A DNA stretch of 64,000 nucleotides from Zygnema cylindricum (taxonomy: Eukaryota > Streptophyta > Zygnematophyceae > Zygnematales > Zygnemataceae). Below, one piece after another: positions 10,368-21,659 of this stretch. Numbering within the stretch: position 1 is the stretch's first letter; each line of letters begins with the position of its first letter. The stretch covers positions 62,001 to 126,000 of the forward strand of contig JBBHKE010002722.1 in NCBI GenBank assembly GCA_037447655.1, in the 5' to 3' direction. Made by a program: the position numbers and the translations under genes. A model generated the notes under the pieces. That model did no database searches, had not been told where the DNA came from, and saw nothing but the letters and a program-made list of their open reading frames with translations.

Positions 10368-11375
10368 TTAAGACGGATGGGTTTGTGCGTAACAAACTGC
10401 TGCAAATCCAAGGCCTAAGACAAATGAGAAGGATTGAAGGTCCATGACACAACCTAAAAAGATGCAACGCTGCCGTTCTGTGAGACCATGGGCAACTGTA
10501 GTGTTGGGAAAGAAATGCATAAGGTGTTCCCATTCTGTGGATGTGGGCTCATCTAGGCCGCTTATGTGAATATTTTTGAGCAAGCCGGGCCCATCGCCAA
10601 AGAAAGCGTGAGAGTGTGGAAAAGACACTAGAGTGGGGAGAACTTTGAATGGTTGACCCGAGAGGTTAACGTTGTAATTCTGCAGGTGATCAGGCTGAAG
10701 ATATGTTTGGACTCTATAAAAAGCAAAAGTGGGGTCTGAATATCTGTAAAAGGGGGTCTAACTGAAATATTTCCTTCTCTAAGGCGACCAATATCAATCA
10801 AGTTGGTCTATTTATATCGGACCCGATGGGCTAAGGACCCGTGACGAGCGACATCAATGATAAGAGGAGGACCAATTAATGCTTCTATCCTCTTAAAATC
10901 AGCTAACACTGTAGGTCGGCGATCGTTATAGGCTGCCACGTTTTCCAAAATATATCTTAATGGTCGATCTAAAGATTGCAGAAAATGCATGATACGAAGT
11001 AATTCAAAGAATAATTTAGTGCGAGGATGAGCTAAGCCGAGACCTTTGTCTGCTCGTGACATTCCTTGACACTCCCAACCAGCAAAGAGAAGATCGATTG
11101 GTTCCACCTCCAGAAGGTGTTGATTGCCTATCAAACGACTATCTTAAGGTAAGAATGTATACATATGAGCAAAGGCAGATTTGGGGAAAAGATGTGCATA
11201 TTAGATGTGTATATTGTCCGTGTAACAGATTACAGTGATGTGTTTGGGCTTTCCGAGCTAAAGGGTCAATGTCAACTGAGTAGTAGTGTTTGATAAGTAA
11301 TCTGTTACGAAGGCATGAGAGTAGAGAGGTACCTATGCCTGTGAATCGATCTAAAAAAACCAGACCATCTTGATG
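10368..11375 (-). pseudogene. C5 cytosine DNA methyltransferase domain inside Gypsy pol
   Basis: The enzyme family transfers a methyl group from S-adenosylmethionine to cytosine C5. Motifs in order on the minus strand: motif I FLDRFTGIGTSLL (near 11,355) and VDIDPLARKAQ (motif II); motif IV DLLFAGWECQGMS (near 11,090-11,055), where the catalytic Cys is kept but the preceding Pro is Glu; HPRTKLFFELLRI; motif VI ILENVAAY (near 10,945); IDVARHGSLAHRVRY (motif VIII region); a C-terminal part DEPTSTEWEHLMHFF, RQRCIFLG, FAAVC (motifs IX-X, to 10,368). A frameshift separates motifs I and IV, and the Trp expected after RVRYK is a stop. VARxxSxAHRxRY and RQxxLG resemble the DNMT3 branch more than DNMT1, but this is a weak call. 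Between protease and RT, it must have been made as part of Gag-Pol. Confidence 0.82.
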
Positions 11376-11599
11376 GGGTTTGAGCTGAATTGGTTTCCAA
11401 TTAATGGGAAGAAAACCGTAAGGATGAGGAGGAGGTGGAACTCGCGATAAAGGAATTTGAAGTGTGTGTTTGTAAATATGATCAAACTCGCGAGAATCAA
11501 TAATAAAACCTGGATTATTGAAAAGTTCAGGCAAAGAGGGATTGTCGGGCAGAATTTCCTCTGCGGATAGAGAATGAAAAATTTCAAATCCTACCAAAT

Positions 11600-12136
11600 T
11601 TCCGGAATAAGCAGGTACAGATTCGGCAGCTTGAGCCATAATGGGTATGGGTTGTCGTGCGGAAATTAGAGGGAGACAGATTTTCTTTTCCAGATAATTG
11701 GTAGGACGGTAGGAAAAAGTTTGATCGTACATATCAACGGCGCCCCCCACTCTGAAAAGCACATCTTGCCCCAATAAACACTCATAATTGCTACATTTGG
11801 TGACTAACGCGTGAGCAGGGACTTCCGCAAAATCAGAATCAGGGTGGATCTTTTGTAATGCCCAGAACTGGTTCCGTTGTTCTCGCTGACATGAGTAAAC
11901 GTATGTTGGTGGACTGAAGTTTATCAGCTGTCCGACCTAGTTTCAGTGCAAAAGATGACCCCAAAATAACTGGTTTTGCACCGGTGTATATAAGTGGTAA
12001 TGACGGTGTGACACCATTGATTGAAAATGCACCCTTTCCCATTATCCAAAAAACTCATGTCTGGGTCGAGTGAACTACGCTCTTCGGCAGAGATAGGCCT
12101 AAGAGCTTCCAAATTACAATTCATTTGCAAAACTTG
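11600..12136 (-). pseudogene. Gypsy retropepsin-like protease
   Basis: The minus strand reads INGVTPSLPLIYTGAKPVIL, then GSSFALKLG: the aspartic protease pattern with LIYTGA where LIDTGA is expected, so the catalytic Asp is lost. Downstream come TTEPVLGITKDP and LLGQDVLFRVGGAVDMYD, the usual C-terminal half of a retropepsin. It follows the gag zinc knuckles and precedes the methyltransferase. Confidence 0.7.
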
Positions 12137-13114
12137 TTATGTTGCAAATGGGACGGATGAGACGGTGGGAGAGTCAAAAATCATCGTGGATAAAATGGAC
12201 AATCTTTCGTTAATCTTATGACTGTCCTGAATAGAGCGGTCAAGAATGATGAGTGCTTCCGCCGTGATGGTGGAAGCAGTTTCGGGCAAGTTAGTTACTG
12301 TCTCTTTAGAGAACGATAATGGAAGACGCGTGATAGACTGTTTACCCTCGCGATTGTGATCAACTGTTCCCATTTCAAACGTGGTTGCCCGTTTTTGGAT
12401 GGTTGAATCAAGTAAAACTCGACCAGCTAGAGTGGGAAGGTGGACAACTGTACGAGCCATAACAGTCAGGTGAGATGGCAGTTTCATTTGAGCCATAAGG
12501 GATGCAAACTGGTCTTTGATCATGGCACCCATATGCGTTTGCATTTCCTCTCTCTCTTTTTCTCTCTGAGACACTTTAGGTGGAGAGTTTTTTTCTCGCT
12601 CTTTAACCGGTAAGACTAGTTTGGCAGATCTAGCCGGGATTCCACCATTTCGGATCTGATTTTGATATGAAAATTTAGGGTTTTTTATATGACAATGATA
12701 CACAAAATGGCCGGTCTGTTTGCATTGTTTACAGGTCGCAGATTTATTCGGACACATCCGAGCATCATGCCCGATTTTGCCACATCGGACACAAATGCGA
12801 TTGAATGGTTGATTTGGTCGGGTTCCCATGGGTGGGACCCTTGGTGGCCGATTATTTGGCCCCAAGTTACGAGGATTTGGTGAATTGAAAGGGTTAGGTT
12901 CTTTTGAGGGGCTTTTGGTCGATCGTGGGCCTCCCACCAACAATTCGTCGTCTCGAATTGTACGGCGTATTGAGCTGCATGGTCAAAAGTAAATTTGAGA
13001 CCGTATGTTTGGTTAAGATGGCTTTGAATAAATTTCCTTGACTGGAAAGGAAATTGTCCAACAACTTCTGGGCAACTTCAGCATCTGATATTAGATCGGG
13101 TAACGCTTCCCGTA
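12137..13114 (-). pseudogene. Gypsy gag C-terminal half with two zinc knuckles
   Basis: CVRCGKIGHDARMC (near 12,793) and CKQCKQTGHFVYHC (near 12,740) are paired CCHC knuckles that bind RNA in nucleocapsid. Upstream the capsid-like text REALPDLISDAEVAQKLLDN leads, after a frame change, to FIQSHLNQTYGLKF and AAQYAVQFE. It joins the N-terminal half at 14,631 when the solo LTR is removed (METL plus REALPD). Open from 12943 to 12137. Confidence 0.82.
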
Positions 13115-13119
13115 AGGTC

Positions 13120-14625
13120 TGTTGTCTTTGGTCTAAAATAGACCGCAGAAGCCACCCAAACTATCATGCAAAAAGCTAAGCGAAGCTAGGCCAATGAACA
13201 ATCATTTGAAATGCATCCTCCATTTAATATACAACAACTAAGGTTTGATGGTAAAATCAACATAAACAAACCTTAGGACAACATCTAAGGTTTGATGGAA
13301 TAATCAACATAAGCAAACCCTAGGACAAATGCATAAATAATGCATATCAAACAAACATAAATAACATAAATTAATAATGACAAAAAGAGTCCAATCTCAC
13401 ATAAACATTAAATAAACAAAAGTATATCAATAAACATATTACTCAAATGCATGACCTAATCGGCAACCCTAAAAGTTTACATCTTCGGTCCCTACTTTTC
13501 ATGCTAAGCATTGATGATTTTCCTAATGAAGCTCAAATCTATATATACACTTGTGAGCTGTTAACAAATCACTAAGTGTCAAAATAACCAACGTAAATTA
13601 CGTAACTGTCTTTAAATCAAACTAATCGTAAGCGTACACCTGAGAGTCAAGCAATCGTGAGCGTACGCTTGTCTACAAGTACGATATTTTTCACACACAA
13701 ATTAAATTGTCGAAACCCTAATTAACCACTTAAATATAAACGTCATAATCAACACTAATTAATAATACACATAAGACAAAACAATGTTGTTTCAAATATT
13801 ACACCGACGCGTCCGCAAAATACGCGTCATAAGCGACAACTTGCTTAGTCACTTGCAGATAAATCCACGTAGTGAACCGACATCGCATATGTACGGTCCA
13901 CCTAATAATACGTCATTAAAGATAATGAGATCCCTTGAAAATATCGGCGGACGTCGTCCGCCCTCCACGTGTACCACGAATCACTTGTCGAAATTAAACC
14001 GTACCTTCCAAAAATTTACAGGTACACAAAATCTCACAAAATCTTATGCTGACTCATGCTGAGTCACTCAACGAATCTCCTCAAATTTTGTCAAACAATC
14101 CGGAACGTCAAAAATAAATATCGTGTGATTGACGCGATTTCGCGTCACCACTACATAAAAAATCTCGGCGGCCTATATCCGCCGTCCGTCGCTCTTAATC
14201 GGCACCCTTGATGTCGCGCCGCGTGGTCATAAAAAAAAACCACTTGTCGAAACCTCGTCAAACTATCCAAATTAGTCCGTACCGTTACTTTTGTTCCTCG
14301 TCATAAATGCGCCTGCCAAAAATAAGTACACCTGTCCCCAAAAAGATTCTATGTACCGGCGGCGTCCTTTTTATATATCCCACGTGTCGCATTATGAACT
14401 TTACGTGCGACGTACCATTTTATCTTCGTCGATTATCTCACGTCGGATCGCTTCGCGATCCGCCGTCCATTTCCTCTCACATTTCGCGCCACTCAATTAC
14501 TCCATTAATTTTACTCGTACATTTAATTCCCCCATCGGAAAATCCTTTCGAACCACCACATTATATCAGGTAAATACATACGCATGCGCACGCATGTACG
14601 AAACTACATCTTCCAAAAAACAACA
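13120..14625. repeat. 1.5-kb solo LTR in the Gypsy gag
   Basis: Begins TGTTGTC, ends CAACA, and is flanked by a perfect AGGTC duplication (13115-13119 and 14626-14630). Removing it restores the gag reading frame. It has no coding potential. A segment near 14,440-14,480 with the palindrome-like 'gatcgcttcgcgatccg' resembles 23,518-23,550 in the 3' region of the chromovirus, inverted, so it may be a minus-strand solo LTR related to that element. A solo LTR is the simplest reading; a large non-autonomous element is the alternative. Confidence 0.75.
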
Positions 14626-14630
14626 AGGTC

Positions 14631-15403
14631 TCCATGCGGGCTCGTAAAGGGGGGGCACTTTCGCCCGGTTTACCCTCAAAATTCATTAATTCCTTTACTT
14701 TGTCAGGATTTTCCATGCGATACTCCTTTTGTAGCAAATTAACCATTACGGTGAGAGGATCTCGTAATGGTGCGGTCATCCTAGGACGAGACAGGACAAC
14801 GGCTCGGGCTTCAATGGCATATTGATAGGGAACTTTTGCAGCAGCAGGATAAAGAACATTGCCTTGTGCATCTAAGACCTCGCGAATAGCAGCTTCATAA
14901 GGAATTTCTCCTTGACATATGACTTCAGCCGCACCACCAAACTGTGGGGAATATTCGGTCATCGCAAGTATGCCATTATACTTGCCGGAATATAAGGTAA
15001 GGGCGGAACCGCGAAGGTAACGCACCAGCAAGGAAAAAGCGACACGCATGTCAAATCTATCTTAAAAACGCAAAGCTAGATCTCGCATTTCAATATCGAA
15101 TAACATTCAAAAATGAGATAAACTCATAGTATCCTTCATTCCGCAAAAGCATAATTGAAGTTTACCGGGAGTGCTCTCCGATGTGGAGGCCATCAAAAGA
15201 GATGAGTTAGCCGAATTCAAAGCTTGAATCGGTGCTAACGGAGACCAAAAAGAAAGAAAATCTGTATCAGGTTCCCTTTCGTTATCAACCTCTTCCACAA
15301 ATAGCGTGGATAGAATGGATGACAAAGATGACATGGTGGTTAAATCTGAACGAGTAGCGGACGCTCTAGATTCAATTAAAGGACTTAACGTCAAAGGAAC
15401 CAA
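14631..15403 (-). pseudogene. Gypsy gag N-terminal half
   Basis: Starts at an ATG at 15403 (MVPLTLSPLIESRASATRSD) and runs in one frame through two stops near 15.1-15.05 kb into RVAFSLLVRYLRGSALTLYS, a typical retrotransposon gag helix (RYLRGSA-LTLY), and RDPLTVMVNLLQKEYRMENP. It ends at METL against the solo LTR. Gag would form the particle. Confidence 0.75.
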
Positions 15404-15499
15404 ATTTGATTAATTTGATTGATTAAAAAATTGTTAAACAGAAAGTTCCACCACTACGTGTAGATCCATATGAGTAGTCAAGATTATCCCAATTAGTGG

Positions 15500-17690
15500 G
15501 CATAAAAATGACTGAGATAAAAAACTAATGCGCTAATGGATACGCCCTATACGAGGTGCAGCAAATGCCAAACCATACCACACACGTTGGCAACAATCTC
15601 AAAAAGTCTCTAACATGGCCTCGATGGCCAGATCTAGTCAAGAAGTCGCTTTTACCAAAACCTCTACCCCGCAAACGAGTGGGCAAGGCCGAAGGGCCAG
15701 ATCTATAAAGGCACAAATATTGCTAAACAAGCACCCGAAGGTGCAGATCAAGCTCCACAGGCAAAAAATAGTTCTATCCAAGGCCACCAACGGCCAGATC
15801 TAACCAGAAAATTCCACGCCAAACATAGATCAAGAAAAACATAAGGCCACTCACGGCCAAATGGCAAGCATGGAATGCGTGGACAATGCACATGCTCAAT
15901 ACAATTATATCCGATTGGACCCAATCCACTCACGTACCCTCTAAACGATCAACAACTATCCTAACACGCGCCTGCACCCGCAACGCATCGTAAACTTACA
16001 AACCACTCTTAGCAATCTGGTGATTGCCAAGGGTGAACTGCGGTTGTTCGCTCCAACCAGAGTTTTGCAGAGCTCCCGAAAACGAATCAGCTCCACTATC
16101 TCCTCTCCTTGGTGAGGTATGTCAAAATGTGAAGAATCGATGCCTCTGATCAACAAAGAGCAAGACAAACCAAATACCTAAGTTAGTGTAGAAATTCTTG
16201 GCCGAAAATTGGCAAAGGAGATAATTATGTCTGCTACCAAACAAACAATAATTAAAAATGCAAAACTAGTTATAGATTTATTTTTTCTTAGTTATTTTTT
16301 TCGAACAAATAATTACAACTTAGCAGAAAATTTAAATTTGTTAGGATCTATTATCAAATTGCAGACACACAAAGAAATACTGTCAAATTTAAATCAAATA
16401 AAATCGAGAAAAACTAACAATTTTTAATTGCATAAAATATAGAATAATTGTCAATGTAAAATTGCACAAAATAGACAACGTCAAATCGCAGAAACTAGAG
16501 CAAGACTGACAATGTCAAATTGCACGAAATAGAAAGTGCTGAAAATTTCAAGAGAACAAGAATATTAAGCCAACGGATAGCCACTATGCTCATTGGTCAG
16601 TTTATATTCATTACAAGAGTTCCATTAATAAAAACATAACCTAATTGTCACAACACATACTGAAAATGTAGAAAACTGCGAGCAAATCTTAGATAACCAG
16701 ATTTAGCCACACACAAAACAAATAAAAAAAGCCAACCCTAATCCACTATCACCAAGTAAACCACAAAAGCAAACCCAAAACAGTCCAATCACAATCCAAG
16801 GTTCAACAACAACCTGAGAGAGAAGGCTGAGCAACAATCCACTCGATGGGACGCGAGAAGAAATGAAGGGAAATCGGTTAGGCATCGGCGTGAGCCGTGT
16901 AGACTAAATTGCAATGCAGATTACAAAGAAAGGTGAGTGTGAGCTAGGCAGCAGAACGCTTAATAACAAAATAAATAGTCACTAAAACTGTCCAGACAAT
17001 TTCACAAGAAAAGATTAAAAACAAAGGTCAAATCTTCTAAAAAGAATTCTTGTGCTCTTGAAATTGTGAGCACATAATTCACCTAAAATTCACTGAATAC
17101 AAAGGCTACTCTTGAGCGTCTACCCTACTGTAAATAAGTGCGTTCTATGTAGTCGTCTGCGCCTAGTTTGGATTCTGGCGAATAGACGACCATAATCGTA
17201 TGCCTTGCATTACAAAATCTACAACCTAAGGATAAAAACCCTTCCTACGCTACATGTGAATGCGTGAGACCTCCAAGGGTCCACGACTTAAAGTTAACCA
17301 ATTGCGTCGTCGTGTGCAGAATGAATCTGAATCGTCCGTTCGTCTGCATCTTTTGTGGACATGGATTCGCATTCGCGTCAATAGTGGTACATGTGAATTC
17401 TGCAGTTTGACATTTCGCATCACGAATCGTACGGACGACAACTTAAACTGGTTCGCGGAAATTCCGGTCGGCAAATTAAGTCGTATCGCGAAATTCTGGC
17501 GAGTGTCGACTTCGCGTACGGAATCGAAATCGTCCGCGGGTTTCACGGCGTCTGACTTGAATTTGTACGGCCTTGTCGTCACGGAAACATACCCACGTTT
17601 AAATTAGTGTGGCGTCCCATTTGAAGGACCATTTCCATGCGATTAAATATAATTCACTGCGCCGACGTGATACGGCATGACAATGAAACT
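15500..17690 (-). repeat. 5' LTR and leader of the methyltransferase Gypsy element
   Basis: 16,790-17,630 matches bases 1-870. The upper end at about 17,690 is lost against a DNA-element remnant. The lower boundary is not precisely visible, and no primer-binding site can be named with confidence between the gag ATG (15,403) and about 15,550. Within it, 15,620-15,860 contains spaced copies of GGCCAGATC. An A/T-rich stretch (16,210-16,430) has no convincing gene. Confidence 0.65.
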
Positions 17691-18452
17691 ACAAAACTTC
17701 CTAAAATTGGTGACGTCTACAAAAACGGTGACGGCTGTAGACTTCAATGTTTTTGTGACGTTGTAGATGTTTAGGGTTTTGTGACATTGCGAAGTCATGC
17801 TACTATGTGACGTCATCAGTACGTAGATTTTCTGCCATGGCTTCTCAATTTCGTTTTCTTATCTTTTATCATTGATATGTCATTAAACTTAGACCAAAAA
17901 TATTAAAAAAAAAGAAAAAAAAATATCTTTCATTTGATATTATTATTGCTGCATCTCGTGTAAATAAGAGAGAAAGAGAAGTGTTCGGATGAGAAAGAGT
18001 GGGAGAGACGAGGACGACGTAAAATTTTGCAAAGGACCCATGAATGAAAGTGGAGGTCCGAGACCCCAACGATTTTTTTCCGTATATGCTAGTTATTTTC
18101 GTACGTATATGCGCGTGACGAGCACGGGAAATAATAGAATGTACTCTCCGTCGGTCAAATTTTTTGAAAACGTTTGACGCGTGCAATCCCGGTTTTCTAT
18201 TCGTCAATAGGGTAGTATTTTGATAGAAATCAGGTCGCGATTTGATTCCAGTGCAAGTGTGAAGATGAGCTGGAAGTGGGTCGCGATGATAATAATGCAA
18301 AATTGTCGTACCTTCCAAGTTCCAACATGACGCAAAATGTACTTGTGTTTTTGCCCATTTTTCGTACGGCGTAATATTTTCTCTTTGGAAGTCCCATTTT
18401 CTGTGTAAACGACGGAAAAAATCCCTTACTTGAACACATGGGGACACGCCCC
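17691..18452. mobile_element. DNA-element remnant, inverted relative of 27,561-28,530
   Basis: The reverse complement of about 28,330-27,900 is recognisable here: a GTGACGTC-rich block at 17,700-17,830 and the 'gaggtccgagacccc' block at 18,052 against 'ggggtctcagacctcc' at 27,954. It ends CATGGGGACACGCCCC at 18,452, like the terminal inverted repeats of the TA-flanked family. The start is truncated against the Gypsy LTR. Confidence 0.6.
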
Positions 18453-19954
18453 AAGACAGTTGACTTTAATTCGTATTAGGTTTGTACCAATGGTACGAAT
18501 TTTGTACATTTTTGTACTTGCTGACGTCTACTCTAGCTCCAAAGTGTAACATATAATGGTTCCATGGGAAGTTTATCTTTAACTCCGTTTTAGCCATAGA
18601 TGTCGAATTCGTACGGATTTCAACTTTTTTACAAAAACTACGTAGTATTCGTCTTTTTCATACTTTTCGTAAAATTCGTGTAAATTTCGCTGTACGGCAA
18701 TGTACAAAATTGTACGGAAAACGTAATCTTAAAAAATCCTTAAAAATCTTAAAAGTACGGAAATTTAACAGAAATGTACAAAATTGTATGAAAGTGTACC
18801 CTAAAAAACCTAATAGTACGGAATATCTACGGCAGCCGTACTGAAATATAAAGGAGCGTACGGCAACGTATCTTGGAAACCCTAAAAAATCCCCTAAAAT
18901 AACCCTAAAATGTACGAACATAGACGGACACTGTACGTATGTGTAGAAATAATGTACGGGTACAAAGCAAGGTACGCATTAACTTTTCAACATCGTTTGA
19001 TGCGTACCGTACGTAGTATTCGTTAGTTTATACCGTGCGTAATATGCCCACGGGACATCTATGGTTCAAATGAAGAAATGACGGCAATAAAATGCGTTAG
19101 CGTCTTTTTTCACGCCATATCGCCGTACGACGCATGAAAGATGCGGACAGAAAAAGATTCGGTACGGAGAGATGTCCAGCTAATGAGCCCGCTAACGGCC
19201 ACAACCTGGTCGTCAAATTGGCCGTTAGCGGCTTCCGTCTAATATCAATCGACGTTTATATTTTTCTAGCATTTATGACAGCTGCTAAAATCGTCTAACG
19301 ATTATCTTTTTAGACCGTTAGGGTTTTGACATTTGTTTGCGTACGACAGTTCCTCGTACGCCGCTCTGTGCGATAATACACCGTACAAAAATTGCACTGT
19401 GCAAATTTATTAAAGTCGTCGGCTGACAAATCACTTGCAATGCGAAGCAACCCGTGATGATATTACACGTGGAGATATGTCTTCCACGCGATTCGTCCAT
19501 ATAATTACAAGACTTGATTATATGTGATTTGTATATTCTTCTACATAAGTTTGACTCGTGCAAACGGATCTTCTGGGGTCCCAAATATATGGATGGATCC
19601 CAATCGGCAAATGCTATCGGACGGCTCAGATCACTCTTCAAGATGTCACGAGAAATAACCCGTCCTCTAGGCCGCCGTCAATTATTGGACAGGTGTTGAA
19701 AACTATTAGGAGAAATATTCCCCCCCCCTTCCCCCCCCCTCTTCAATGTGTTACCCGTAGGGCTGTACGGACTGTTAAAAGCTACAGTAGAGCGTTCCGC
19801 CTTAAAAGTTAAACCTTTTAATTCCCGCAAGATGTCCTATGCGCATAAAACGCACGGAGTAAACTACTGTAACGATTACTACGTACAGTGCGCATCAATC
19901 GATTTTGAAGTTTATAAAGGGAATTGATCATGACACGACTGTTTTGGATGCGCA
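18453..19954. other. Non-coding stretch with short CCCTAAA-like and TACGG-rich repeats
   Basis: No credible gene. 18,690-18,960 has many TACGGAA and CCTAAAA words, also seen inverted at 26,390-26,640. 19,190-19,230 forms a perfect 12-bp stem (CGCTAACGGCCA and its complement) with a 17-base loop. Poly-C runs lie near 19,720. Confidence 0.5.
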
Positions 19955-20148
19955 CAGACACTTACGTCACTTTGTCAAAAATTGTACGTTTGAAGTACAT
20001 ATTGGTACAAATAAATTACCGTTGAGTTACAAATTTGACGGTCAATCAGTTGGACAACTTTGACTTTCAAAAATTTGTTTCAACCACTTTAAATTTTGCC
20101 GCGCTTGCGGACGTTGACCGTCATACTAAAATTAGCAATTCACACGAC
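19955..20148 (+). repeat. Dispersed repeat family R, copy 1
   Basis: Holds 'tttgacggtcaatcagttgg' and 'attagcaattcacacgac'. Related copies lie at about 25,985-26,290 (inverted), 49,985-50,283 and 50,883-51,060. This copy stops abruptly where the chromovirus pol begins at about 20,149. Confidence 0.65.
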
Positions 20149-20159
20149 TAAAAATCTTG

Positions 20160-21070
20160 AAACACAACAATATGATTTTGTAACTGACATAAATACTTCT
20201 GATGCTGTTGATAAAGATTTGATTTTTGAATTTCAAGATGTTTTCCTAAGTGATTTACCCTCAAGAAAGGCCACCTTCCCGAGATGTGGAACATGTTATT
20301 AACCTTGAACATAGATGTAATCCTCATGTCACAGGAATTTATAAGCACAATTTCTTTGAGCAGGAGGAGTTAAAGAAACAAATATGAGCTTTTGGAGAAA
20401 GGACATATTCAGCCGAGCAAATCACCGTACGGAGCACCAGTTCTCTTTGTCAAAAAGAAGGACGGAACATTGAGAATGTGTGTCGACTATCGTAGTCTAA
20501 ACAAGATTCCGGCGAAGGATAAGTATCAGTTACCTTTAATTTCTGATTTGATACATCGTTTGAAGGGTGCTAAATTATTTTCTTTGATTGATCTGCTTAG
20601 TGGCTTTAATCAGGTGCCAATTAGAACCGAAGATGTTGACAAAACTACGTTTAGAACTAGAGTTGGTCATTTTGAATGGATAGTGATGGCATTTGGTTTG
20701 ACGAATGCACCGTCTACTTATCAAAGATTAATAAACCAAACCTTTTCAGATTATATAGATAAGTTTGTTCAGGTGTTTATAGATGATATTCTAATTTACA
20801 GCAAAACTAAATAACAACATGTAATGCATTTAACAAAAGTGTTGGAAAGGTTAAGGGAAAGAAAACTATATGGAAAATTGTCAAAATCCAGTTTTCTTAA
20901 AAGTGAACAATTATTTTTAGGACATATAGTTAGTGGGGAAGGTGTTAAAACAGATCCATCCAAAATTATGCAATCCAAAATTGGAAGCAACCCACTAATG
21001 TCACAGAAGTTAGATCATTTTTGGGATTGGCCACGTATTACAAGAAATTTATCAGAAACTTCAGTATGAT
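20160..21070 (+). pseudogene. Chromovirus reverse transcriptase
   Basis: Motifs: LIFEFQDVFLSDLPS; after a frameshift [92 protein letters not shown] with an intact catalytic IDD followed by a stop at about 20,812; then HLTKVLERLRERKLYGKLSK and [19 protein letters not shown]. The longest open piece is 140 residues from 20,392. The palm is intact but the protein is broken by stops and frameshifts. Confidence 0.88.
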
Positions 21071-21600
21071 CGCCTCACCTTTGACGATTTACTTCAAGAG
21101 AAGGAGACGTTTCTGTAGGGAGCTAATCAGGAGAGAGCATTTGTGGAACTAAAAGGGAAGTTGACTTATGCCCCTACACTGGTGTATCATGACCCTGCTA
21201 GGGAATTTAAAGTTCTGATCACTACAGATGCATTTGATAAAGGTCTAGGTGCAGTCATAAGTCAAAAAGTTAGTAAACACTTTCATCCCATTGTTTTTTA
21301 GTCCTGAAAATTCAAGGATGCTGAAAGGAACTACATAGCACAGGAAAAAAATTACTTGCAATTGTACATGCATCGGTGAAATGGCGTTGTTATTTACATT
21401 ATAAATAATTTACAGTTCATTGTGATAATAATGCACTTTCTTATTTACAAAGATTAAGTGATGCACAGATTATGACTGGCAGACAGGTTAGGTGGATGCA
21501 GAAATTGGCATATTTCAAATTTCATGTCAAACATATTCCTGAAAGACAAATGTAGTCGCGGATCCTTTAAGCAGATGTTTTGAAATAATTGTTATGGTTC
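21020..21600 (+). pseudogene. Chromovirus RNase H
   Basis: The three frames together read [20 protein letters not shown], then [57 protein letters not shown] and WMQKLAYFKFHVKHIPER. Several stops and small indels occur. Confidence 0.75.
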
Positions 21601-21659
21601 AGGATGAATTGTTTTAAGATGCTGTTAGAAATGGTTATGATAAAGATCATTTTTTTGCT

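Larger units (their letters stand above)
1..17690 (-). mobile_element. Ty3/Gypsy LTR retrotransposon with a DNA methyltransferase in pol (decayed)
   Basis: Minus-strand domain order: LTR (about 17.69-15.5 kb), gag (15.40-12.14 kb), retropepsin (about 12.1-11.6 kb), C5 DNA methyltransferase (about 11.38-10.37 kb), RT (10.22-8.88 kb), RNase H (about 8.88-8.56 kb), integrase (8.30-8.05 and 2.23-1.5 kb), PHD-like finger (1.33-1.20 kb), polypurine tract and 3' LTR (1127 to before base 1). The two LTRs share long near-identical stretches: bases 1-870 correspond to about 16,790-17,630. Later insertions account for 2,235-8,045 and 13,120-14,625; without them the element is roughly 10 kb. Frameshifts, stops and lost catalytic residues show it is dead. 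Retrotransposon-borne methyltransferases are described in charophyte algae and dinoflagellates; this copy looks like that class. Confidence 0.85.

Noticed and set aside
15404-15540. Primer-binding site of the methyltransferase Gypsy element
   Set aside because: Several TGG-containing words exist on the minus strand (for example TGGTGGAAC), but none is next to a supported LTR end, so none is claimed.
1-17690. A cellular DNA methyltransferase gene captured near a transposon
   Set aside because: Gag, protease and RT text flank the methyltransferase on both sides in the same order and strand, so it is part of the element rather than a neighbouring host gene.
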